This document shows, one piece after another, positions 15,214-21,067 of a DNA stretch of 21,075 nt. Under the pieces are notes generated by a model that saw nothing but the letters and a program-made list of their open reading frames with translations, was not told the origin of the DNA and made no database searches. The DNA is taken from assembly GCA_963980215.1 (NCBI GenBank), contig CAXBYZ010000012.1:1-21075 (forward strand), written 5' to 3'. This stretch comes from CAXBYZ01 sp963980215. GTDB lineage: Bacteria > Patescibacteriota > Microgenomatia > UBA1400 > CG1-02-47-37. Position 1 is the first letter of the stretch. Every line of letters begins with the position of its first letter. The position numbers were made by a program, and so were the translations under genes.

Positions 15214-16986
15214 TCAGTTAATGGCTTTATCTTCAATCTCACTCTTAATTTTTTCAATAAATTTAGATTGAGACATAACACCAAGATCTCCGTTCTTTCT
15301 TTGTCTAACGGAAACTTTGTTGACTTTGACTTCTTTGTCTCCAGCGATGAGAGTGTAGGGAGTTTTTTGGGTTTCGGCATCTCTGATTCTTGAGCCTAAG
15401 CTTTCGGAGCGATTATCTAGCTCAACCCTAATCCCCTCTTGCTTTAAGTTGTCAAATACAGCTTTGGCGTACTTATCTTGTTTGACGGAGATAGGAAGGA
15501 TGACTACTTGGACCGGTGATAGCCAAACTGGAAAGGCTCCGGCAAAGTGTTCGATAAGAATCCCGATGGTTCTTTCTAGAGATCCAGTTAAGCCACGGTG
15601 TAGGATAGCTGGATGTTGTTTAGAACCGTCTTCGTCGGTATAAACTAAGCCTAATCTTTGACCCATAAATAAATCAAGTTGGAGAGTACTCATTTGCCAT
15701 TCTCGACCAATGGCGTCCTTGACCATGAAGTCAATTTTTGGTCCATAGAAAGAAGCTTCGCCTTTGACAGCTTGGTACTTGAGTTTATTTTGCTTGATAA
15801 TTTTTTCTAGTTGTTGGCCGGCTTTTTTCCAGGTGTTGGCATCGGCAATGTATTTGGCGTTATCATCTGGGTCAGCTAAAGATAATCTGACCCAATAGTC
15901 AGTTAGACCAAAGGCCTTAAACATGCTTTTTACCATAGAGATACAAGAAGTAAACTCAGTTTCAATTTGGTTTGGCCTCATCAATATGTGGGCGTCATCG
16001 ATAGTTAAACTTCTGACTCTAGTTAAACCGCCAAGTTCACCGGATTTTTCGTAACGGTAGCAAGTGCCGGCTTCTGATAATCTGATCGGAAGATCTTTAT
16101 AACTTCTAGGTTTGGATTCATAGATCATGTAGTGATGTGGGCAGTTCATTGGTTTTAAGACGTAAGTTTCGTCGTCAATCCCAAAAGGGGCATACATGAC
16201 GTCTTGGTAATGTTGCCAGTGACCGGTGCGTTTGTAAAGATCATTTTTTGCTATATGAGGACAAGAAACTTCCTCAAAACCATAGATGGTTTCAAGCTCT
16301 TTTTCGTAAGCTTTAATTTGATTTTTGATAGTAGTCCCTTTGGGGGTGAGTAAAGGTAAACCTTTACCAATATCTTCGCTAATGACAAATAAGTCTAGTT
16401 GGGGTCCAAGTTTGCGGTGGTCTCGTTTTTTAGCTTCAGCTTGATTTGCTAGAAACTGTCTTAGTTCTTTTTGAGTCTCGAAAGCAGTACCATAAATTCT
16501 GGTGAGCATTTTGTTTTTTTCTGAGCCTCTCCAGTAGGCACCAGCAACAGATAGCAACTTAAAGGCTTTGATCTCACCGGTAGAGGTGAGGTGTTCGTCT
16601 TTACAAACGTCAGGAAAGTAGTAGTTAGTTCCCTGCTTGCCGATGGTAACGATTCTAACTGTTTTTGATTTTTTGATAATTTCATCAATCCAAAACTGCT
16701 TGTATTTGTTGTCTTTAAAAATTTCTCTAGCCTTTTTTTCACTGACTAATTCGATAGTAACGGGTAAATTGAGATTAACAAGTTTTTGAATTTGTTTTTC
16801 GATTTCTTTAAAGTTATCTTTTGAAAGTTTGAAGGATTTGGGTGAGTCAAAATCAAAGTAGAAGCCATCTTCAATAGCTGGACCCATGGCTTTGATAACT
16901 TTCTTTTGGCCGTACAAAATCTCCATGGCCATGGTCAGGACATGCTCGGTGGTGTTTCTAATGATAGTTAAATTATTGCTGGACAT
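15214..16986 (-). CDS. thrS: Threonyl-tRNA synthetase lacking TGS domain, altered editing motif
   Basis: 590 residues, shorter than the usual ~640 because the N-terminal TGS domain is missing. The protein starts directly in the editing (N2) domain (about 1-165). Its motif is HVLTM at 15-19 where E. coli ThrRS has HxxxH (H73/H77), so the second His is Met; the CxxxH pair C128/H132 is kept. The class II core has the zinc ligands C282 (PMNCPHH), H333 (DDAH) and H463 (ILHRG), and an anticodon-binding domain follows (about 485-590). The start overlaps the small membrane gene by 14 nt. The operon is preceded by a candidate Thr T-box. Confidence 0.95.
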   Translation of the reverse strand: MSSNNLTIIRNTTEHVLTMAMEILYGQKKVIKAMGPAIEDGFYFDFDSPKSFKLSKDNFKEIEKQIQKLVNLNLPVTIELVSEKKAREIFKDNKYKQFWIDEIIKKSKTVRIVTIGKQGTNYYFPDVCKDEHLTSTGEIKAFKLLSVAGAYWRGSEKNKMLTRIYGTAFETQKELRQFLANQAEAKKRDHRKLGPQLDLFVISEDIGKGLPLLTPKGTTIKNQIKAYEKELETIYGFEEVSCPHIAKNDLYKRTGHWQHYQDVMYAPFGIDDETYVLKPMNCPHHYMIYESKPRSYKDLPIRLSEAGTCYRYEKSGELGGLTRVRSLTIDDAHILMRPNQIETEFTSCISMVKSMFKAFGLTDYWVRLSLADPDDNAKYIADANTWKKAGQQLEKIIKQNKLKYQAVKGEASFYGPKIDFMVKDAIGREWQMSTLQLDLFMGQRLGLVYTDEDGSKQHPAILHRGLTGSLERTIGILIEHFAGAFPVWLSPVQVVILPISVKQDKYAKAVFDNLKQEGIRVELDNRSESLGSRIRDAETQKTPYTLIAGDKEVKVNKVSVRQRKNGDLGVMSQSKFIEKIKSEIEDKAIN

Positions 16987-17245
16987 ATTGGTTAAATAAT
17001 TGGTTTAAGTCTTTGGGTAAAGGGGTATTTTTAACGATAGAATTTGATTGAAGGTTGTTAACAAGATTAGTTAAGTGCTCTATTTGAGTGGAGAGTTGAG
17101 GCCAGAGAAGTTTATAGACAACTACGGTTAATATAAACCAGATAAAAATGCCGCCAAAGCCACGGCCTAAACCAGCTAGAAAATTTTTGAAAAATATTTC
17201 AGAGTAACTGGCTTGGTAAATAGATTGATCGTGAAGTTTTGGCAT
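16973..17245 (-). CDS. Small membrane protein between T-box leader and thrS
   Basis: 90 residues. A polar N-terminus (1-20) is followed by a Gly-rich segment GLGRGFGG (26-32), one transmembrane helix (about 30-48, FIWFILTVVVYKLLWPQ) and a Gln/Asn-rich, possibly coiled-coil C-terminus. I do not recognise a family. It overlaps the thrS start by 14 nt and is the first gene behind the T-box leader, so it would share threonine-dependent control. The start chosen is the ATG at 17245. An earlier ATG at 17253 is followed at once by TAA, leaving the SD-like GGTGG 13 nt from the real start. Confidence 0.75.
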   Translation of the reverse strand: MPKLHDQSIYQASYSEIFFKNFLAGLGRGFGGIFIWFILTVVVYKLLWPQLSTQIEHLTNLVNNLQSNSIVKNTPLPKDLNQLFNQYVQQ

Positions 17246-17390
17246 ATTTACATAAAAACCACCAATTTTCGATTAGAGCCCGCGCGGTTCCATCTAATCT
17301 TTAAGGTGGCTTGATTCTATCCTTCCCGGATTTTTGGTGTTAACTGGATTAGTTGGTAGCTAATCTTTTTGGCGTTAACAATTTGTATGT
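17246..17390 (-). promoter_or_regulatory. Candidate ultrashort threonine T-box riboswitch
   Basis: Minus-strand leader of the thrS operon. Stem I: TGTTAAC (17380-17374) pairs with GTTAACA (17344-17338). Inside it GATTAG/CTAATC closes a 7-nt loop CTACCAA (17359-17353) containing the Thr codon ACC (17357-17355) followed by A. A small hairpin ATCC-GGGAA-GGAT follows (17331-17319). The T-box core TGGAACCGCG (17292-17283) sits in a helix of GATTAGA (17299-17293) and TCTAATC (17277-17271). The SD GGTGG (17263-17259) can pair with CCACC (17309-17305), and its GGTT with AACC of the T-box. There is no strong terminator, so control of translation is likely. The family's specifier and T-box bulge bind tRNA anticodon and uncharged CCA end. 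Confidence 0.8.
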
Positions 17391-17774
17391 TTAAATTATA
17401 TAAGACTTGGAACTTGTAATCAAGGCGTGAACTAAGTTGGGAAATTTTTTAATAGCTTGGTATATTTCTTTAGCCAGTTCTTTCTTGTAGGTGTGAGCAG
17501 TGAGATTTCTTTTTTCTAGAAATTCAAACCAAATTAATGGCTCTGTGATTAGATTTAGTTTGGCTGCCTCCCTAATGACTGATTTAACTCCATAAAGATT
17601 GATATTGTTATTTTTGGCGATTGACTGCATTAATTTCCAAGACATCTCAAAAGTAAATTCAAATCTTTGAATTGAGGCGTCGCGATTCATTTCGGTTTCT
17701 TTTTGAGCTAAAGCTTGCTCTAATTTCTTTAGAGCTTTTTTTAGATCAGAATATTGAGCTTGAAGTTTGGTCAT
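17391..17774 (-). CDS. hepT: HEPN-domain toxin (HepT / HI0074 family)
   Basis: 127 residues, the usual size. An all-helical protein of the nucleotidyltransferase-substrate-binding (HI0074) type. The HEPN ribonuclease motif is R89-N-L-T-A-H94, extended to the full RX4HXY form with Y96 (RNLTAHTY). FEFTFEMSWKLMQ (38-50) is a family marker. In studied HepT/MntA systems HepT is an RNase and the Tyr of this motif is AMPylated by the antitoxin. The gene lies 4 nt after its MNT partner. All key residues are present, so the toxin is probably intact. Its 3' end carries the thrS-operon promoter. Confidence 0.87.
   Translation of the reverse strand: MTKLQAQYSDLKKALKKLEQALAQKETEMNRDASIQRFEFTFEMSWKLMQSIAKNNNINLYGVKSVIREAAKLNLITEPLIWFEFLEKRNLTAHTYKKELAKEIYQAIKKFPNLVHALITSSKSYII
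17395..17423 (-). promoter_or_regulatory. Promoter for the T-box/thrS operon
   Basis: A perfect -10 TATAAT (17400-17395) lies 17 bp from TTGATT (17423-17418), a 4/6 match to TTGACA. The predicted start near 17388 is about 8 nt before T-box Stem I, which supports a complete but very short leader. The promoter overlaps the last codons of the HEPN gene. Confidence 0.7.
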
Positions 17775-17778
17775 ATGA

Positions 17779-18072
17779 CTAGTTTAAACTAATTATCTTT
17801 TGTTTGGCAACTTGTTTAAATTGTTTGGTGGTGTCTTTAAAGTTAACTAGATCAATCATGTAGGGTATGTCTGATTCTTCTAAATCTTCTTTAAGGTGGT
17901 TAATTAAATTATCTATTTTTGGGTTTTTGGATTCGATGCCGATATCGATGTCTGAGAATTTTCGATTATTGCCTATTGCCCAAGAACCAAAGATAAAAAC
18001 TTTGTCTTTGGTTTGATCTAATTTGGAGAATAAGATCTTTTTGATGGAGGTTAAAGTTTTTTTATCTAACAT
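17779..18072 (-). CDS. mntA: MNT-family nucleotidyltransferase antitoxin (MntA-like)
   Basis: 97 residues, a minimal nucleotidyltransferase. FIFGSWAIGNNRKFSDIDIGI contains G29-S30 and, ten residues on, D41-x-D43 (the GSX10DXD motif), with a third acidic residue D74 in YMIDLVNF completing the metal site. MNT proteins paired with HEPN proteins act as antitoxins by adding AMP to the toxin. The ATG (18072) is separated by one base from the CCA end of tRNA-Val, leaving no leader or SD. If the tRNA is cut from the transcript, the mRNA would start within one or two bases of its AUG. Confidence 0.88.
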   Translation of the reverse strand: MLDKKTLTSIKKILFSKLDQTKDKVFIFGSWAIGNNRKFSDIDIGIESKNPKIDNLINHLKEDLEESDIPYMIDLVNFKDTTKQFKQVAKQKIISLN

Positions 18073-18073
18073 G

Positions 18074-18150
18074 TGGTGGACGGTACAAGACTCGAACTTG
18101 TGACCTCTACAATGTCAATGTAGCGCGCTAACCAACTGCGCCAACCGTCC
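18074..18150 (-). tRNA. tRNA-Val (anticodon GAC)
   Basis: 77 nt with encoded CCA. The acceptor GGACGGT pairs with ACCGTCC, then discriminator A and CCA. The D arm is GCGC...GCGC around AGTTGGTTA. The anticodon arm CTACA-TTGACAT-TGTAG reads GAC (Val, codons GUC and GUU). The T arm is ACAAG-TTCGAGT-CTTGT. All four arms pair fully. The gene lies between the 641-aa gene and the MNT antitoxin, all on the same strand. Confidence 0.97.
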
Positions 18151-18160
18151 CGATTGATGT

Positions 18161-18188
18161 ATTCTAACATTTTATTTGTAATTGCTAA
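18161..18188 (-). promoter_or_regulatory. Candidate tRNA-Val promoter
   Basis: TAGAAT (18166-18161) as -10 and TTAGCA (18188-18183, 4/6) as -35 with 16-bp spacing. The start would fall about 4 nt before the tRNA 5' end, a usual layout for a tRNA gene. The 48-nt gap has no terminator, so read-through from the upstream gene is also possible. Confidence 0.4.
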
Positions 18189-18198
18189 AGGTAATTTT

Positions 18199-20124
18199 TT
18201 AGACAATAGCTTGTAAAGTTCTTAATTCCTCTTCAATCATATAGATATTTTTGGTGATTTCTAGAGAGTCATCACCCATTAGACCAATTTGGCCCCAACC
18301 GTCAGAGACGGCGATAAGTTCTACTTGATCAGGGTTTATGTTTTTTTGATATTTTTGATTTACTTCTCTGATAGCTTGTTCTACCACTGGGATCATGTTG
18401 GGAAAATCCAGCTTGGGGGCGAAATTTCTGGTGACGGCAGTGCCTAGTTCTCCATATTTTTCTTGAGCCTTTAGTTGTAAAGCTCGAGCGGTTTCACAGC
18501 CATTGGCTCGGATGTTGCAGTCTTGGAAAGCTATAACTAACTGATTACCAAAATCTCCTCCTAAGGCACAAAGAGCGATATCGATGCCACTTCTAACCAA
18601 ACCATTTTGATATCTTTCTGAAGTGTTAACTGAGATCAAGAATTTATCTAGAGATTCAATCATTTGTTGGTAACTCTCATAGAGTTGAGTTATCAGGTTT
18701 GGGTTGTTAATCACCTTAGGGTCGGTGGAAAAAGTTTCATTAATAAAGTTGATCCAGTCTTGTTTTGAGACAATGGAGTTACCACCCCACTCTTTTTCGT
18801 TGTCAGGCATAAAAGATTGAAGCGAGACGGTCCCTTGAGTTTCGCCTTCAATAATATGAATTGAAGGAGTAGATTTAACCTGTTGCTTAGTTCCATTTTC
18901 TAGATTTAAGCTACCAGTGAAGTAATGGGTAGTGGCCTCAATCACCCAGTCTTTTTGAAGTTGCCACATTTGGTTGATCCGTTGATAGGTGTTGCCACCT
19001 TCTTGACTTAAAAGATGGGTTTGGAAGATTGTTAAAGCCGTATCAATGAGACCTGAATCAATTAGGGTGTTGATAATTTGCCTTTTTGATGAGCTGAGAG
19101 GGCCAATATCAATTGAATCCTGAGCGCCACCATCGGTACCTTGATTGGGTTTGGTCCAAGCAGTATCAAAACCGTATCGTGCAGCGTGAAGCATGAGAGC
19201 AAGAAGAACATCCTTTTTAAATTGATCTGTTGATTCTGCTTTAACGAGATATCCGGGTACGGAACCTGACCTAAAGCCAATTTCTGTGGCTGATTGAGAA
19301 AGTTGCCATTCGTTTTGCTGGGTAGTGAAAGGGTTGGGGTCATGAATAGCAGTGAGGGCTTGATTTACTTCTGGATACCAAAAACCTTTTTTGGTGAGTT
19401 GAGTGCCAACTTCGGCGGAGTTGGCGTTGACGTCTAGAGTTTCCAGTCCAGCTTTATTTTTAAGCCAAAGAAGAGCTAATTGAGTCTCTTTATCTAAATT
19501 GTATGGGTAGATGACAGGATTTTGTTTAATTACTTCTATAATTTGTTGTAAAATTGCTGACTGAGGATTGGTAAGGATTAGCAAGAGGAGGGCGTCGGCT
19601 TTAAAATAAATATCTGAACCCCTAAGACTTAAGATATCTGCATCAGCTAAGTTGATGAGATTTACGTCCCCTAGGTCTTTGGTGGCGGTGAGGCCGGCCT
19701 TGGTAGCGATGACAGAGCTATCCCCTACCTTGAGACTTCTAGTGTCTCGAATTTCGATAGCACCGGGAATATCCACAATATGGTTAGTATTTTTAAAACA
19801 ACCAGATTCGGTGGCAATTGGGTTTGAATTTGGGGTGGCACTACTAACAACTAGAGTTTTTCTAGATTGACCGTTCTTTTTATAGGGTTTAAGTTGTGAT
19901 TGAGAAAGATGAGCAAGGTCATTGGTGTTCAGTATTTTTTCGGCTATGACATTTATGAGAGTCTCTCTATTGTTAGTTTCTGAAAGTCCCATAATTTGGC
20001 TTCGAAGATATAAAATGGCTTGATTATCTGTATTAGCTCTCTGAATAATATCCAGTAAAGTGTAACCAATAACAGGATTTGGGATAAGTGGACCTTCCGG
20101 ATTAAAGCGATTTTCTGGTGACAT
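18199..20124 (-). CDS. Unrecognised 641-aa protein with ATP-grasp-like motifs
   Basis: Not recognised as a named family. Visible features: a Lys/Gln-rich N-terminus (1-90); a Rossmann-like stretch (KTLVVSSATPNSNP, 89-102) as in pre-ATP-grasp domains; GYLVKA (291-296) and, about 30 residues on, WTKPNQGTDGG (323-333), resembling the ATP-grasp Lys plus Gly-rich loop; WVIEA (393-397) and TPSIHII (419-425); and DCNIRANG (535-542), resembling the metal-binding N-x-R-x-x-G segment of ATP-grasp ligases, preceded by GIDIALCALGG (513-523). The inference is an ATP-dependent carboxylate-amine or peptide ligase. No signal peptide or membrane span. It has a strong SD (GGAGG, 7 nt from ATG) inside a regulatory hairpin, unlike its neighbours. 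An amidotransferase gene lies upstream. Confidence 0.6.
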   Translation of the reverse strand: MSPENRFNPEGPLIPNPVIGYTLLDIIQRANTDNQAILYLRSQIMGLSETNNRETLINVIAEKILNTNDLAHLSQSQLKPYKKNGQSRKTLVVSSATPNSNPIATESGCFKNTNHIVDIPGAIEIRDTRSLKVGDSSVIATKAGLTATKDLGDVNLINLADADILSLRGSDIYFKADALLLLILTNPQSAILQQIIEVIKQNPVIYPYNLDKETQLALLWLKNKAGLETLDVNANSAEVGTQLTKKGFWYPEVNQALTAIHDPNPFTTQQNEWQLSQSATEIGFRSGSVPGYLVKAESTDQFKKDVLLALMLHAARYGFDTAWTKPNQGTDGGAQDSIDIGPLSSSKRQIINTLIDSGLIDTALTIFQTHLLSQEGGNTYQRINQMWQLQKDWVIEATTHYFTGSLNLENGTKQQVKSTPSIHIIEGETQGTVSLQSFMPDNEKEWGGNSIVSKQDWINFINETFSTDPKVINNPNLITQLYESYQQMIESLDKFLISVNTSERYQNGLVRSGIDIALCALGGDFGNQLVIAFQDCNIRANGCETARALQLKAQEKYGELGTAVTRNFAPKLDFPNMIPVVEQAIREVNQKYQKNINPDQVELIAVSDGWGQIGLMGDDSLEITKNIYMIEEELRTLQAIV

Positions 20125-20191
20125 AAAAAAACCTCCTATAAAGGAGGTGGGGAAAGTTTAATTAATTAAAGTACTAAACTTCTACCTCCTT
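20125..20191 (-). promoter_or_regulatory. Attenuator-like alternative hairpins; terminator/SD sequestrator
   Basis: Three segments on the minus strand: A AAGGAGGT (20191-20184), B ACCTCCTT (20148-20141) and C AGGAGGT (20137-20131). A pairs with B over 8 bp, continued by AAGTTTA (20181-20175) with TAAACTT (20160-20154). Alternatively B pairs with C over 7 bp around a 4-nt loop, followed by six T, forming a terminator-like hairpin that also buries the SD of the 641-aa gene. The two folds exclude each other. B equals the anti-SD tail of 16S rRNA. Confidence 0.7.
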
Positions 20192-20239
20192 GGTTAAGGA
20201 ATTAAAGAAGAAAAAGGTAAAAGTGTTTAAAATTTTCAT
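20174..20239 (-). CDS. Candidate Phe-rich leader peptide (21 aa)
   Basis: A 21-codon ORF in the leader of the 641-aa gene, starting MKILNTFTFFFF. Five Phe codons (TTT, TTT, TTC, TTC, TTT) fall at positions 7 and 9-12. The last Phe codon (20206-20204) is 12 nt before segment A of the attenuator, and the TAG stop lies inside the A:B helix. This is the geometry of amino-acid attenuators such as pheA or pheST, where a stalled ribosome exposes the antiterminator. There is no SD before its ATG, but few genes here have one. A chance T-rich ORF is the alternative. Confidence 0.55.
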   Translation of the reverse strand: MKILNTFTFFFFNSLTKEVEV

Positions 20240-20268
20240 AGATTTTTTATAAAATCGATTAGGATTGA

Positions 20269-20297
20269 ATAATAGGTGTTTAGAGACTTAATGTCAA
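20269..20297 (-). promoter_or_regulatory. Sigma-70 type promoter for the 641-aa gene
   Basis: A perfect -35 TTGACA (20297-20292), 17-bp spacer and TATTAT -10 (20274-20269, 5/6). The predicted start near 20262 gives a leader of about 138 nt. It is the best promoter match in the window. The leader's 5' part also has a small hairpin, GATTTT-ATAA-AAAATC (20256-20241), just before the leader-peptide ATG. Confidence 0.85.
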
Positions 20298-20338
20298 CCC
20301 ACTAGACATCTTCGTGAAGACCGCTTCCTGGGGCCAAA

Positions 20339-21067
20339 TTAGTGAGATTGCCTAGCAATTTTTTTGAAGTTAGAGATAACTTTTTTGGAGTAAGGAGTGG
20401 GTTTGAATTTGGCCATAACTTTTTCAATGGTAGTGCCTTTTAGGTATTGAGGGTATTGTTCCATTCTCCATTTTAAGCCGTCTTTATTTAGTTCTGGGTG
20501 GAATTGGACAGAGTAGATATTTTTACTAACCTGATAAGACATTAAATTACACCTAGTTGATGAGGCAAGTTTTTTTAAGTTTTTTGGAGTTTTAGTGACA
20601 GAGTCCTTGTGACCTAAAACTGCATAAAATGATTTTGGACAACCATCGAAAAGTGGAGAGTTTTGACCAGCTTTATTTAAGTAAATTTTGTAGGTACCGG
20701 TTTCGGCTTGGTGTTTATCCGCCTTAACTTTCCCACCCATAATCTGAGCTATGTATTGGTGACCAAAACAGATAGCAAGATTGGGAATGTCTTTTTTGAT
20801 TATTTCTTGGAAGATGGGTTTAACTTTTTGTAGTTTTTTTTCTGAGGTTTTTGTAAGGCAACTCAGATCATATTGACCCGAAGCTCCGGTAATAATTCCT
20901 TGGTAATTGGTTAACTCATCTGGTTGAGGAACTTTACTTGGATCTCTTAGGGTATTGATAACTACTAGATCTTTTATGGAAAAATCCCCATTTTTCTTGA
21001 TCATCTTAACCTCGTGTTCGGCGGATAGATCATCTCGTAATTGTAGTAGTAGAAATTTTTTAGGCAT
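20339..21067 (-). CDS. Class I glutamine amidotransferase, GMP-synthase-like
   Basis: 242 residues. A single class I glutamine amidotransferase domain: the nucleophile C100 in the elbow LAICFGHQ (97-104) and the His-Glu pair H190/E192 in VQFHPEL (187-193), plus the oxyanion region ITGASGQYD (59-67). The full triad suggests an active glutaminase releasing ammonia to a partner. It resembles stand-alone GuaA-amidotransferase-like proteins more than PurQ or CarA, but the substrate is unknown. The closest partner is the ATP-grasp-like protein downstream; however, a strong promoter and 214 nt separate them, so joint action is only a hypothesis. The ATG is 8 nt from the window edge and has no SD. 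Confidence 0.88.
   Translation of the reverse strand: MPKKFLLLQLRDDLSAEHEVKMIKKNGDFSIKDLVVINTLRDPSKVPQPDELTNYQGIITGASGQYDLSCLTKTSEKKLQKVKPIFQEIIKKDIPNLAICFGHQYIAQIMGGKVKADKHQAETGTYKIYLNKAGQNSPLFDGCPKSFYAVLGHKDSVTKTPKNLKKLASSTRCNLMSYQVSKNIYSVQFHPELNKDGLKWRMEQYPQYLKGTTIEKVMAKFKPTPYSKKVISNFKKIARQSH

Noticed and set aside
17246..17275. Transcriptional terminator in the T-box leader (GGTGG followed by TTTTT)
   Set aside because: No stable stem ends directly at the T-run; the best pairings are long-range and involve the SD, so translational control fits better.
17391..18150. Integrated element using tRNA-Val as attachment site
   Set aside because: No duplicate of the tRNA 3' end is found near 17380-17400, and no integrase or other mobile gene is present; the neighbouring operons are typical core genes.
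18199..20124. PurL/FGAM synthase, suggested by glycine-rich segments and the amidotransferase neighbour
   Set aside because: The hallmark PurL repeats and its conserved His/Mg motifs are not visible; the ATP-grasp-like motif order fits better.
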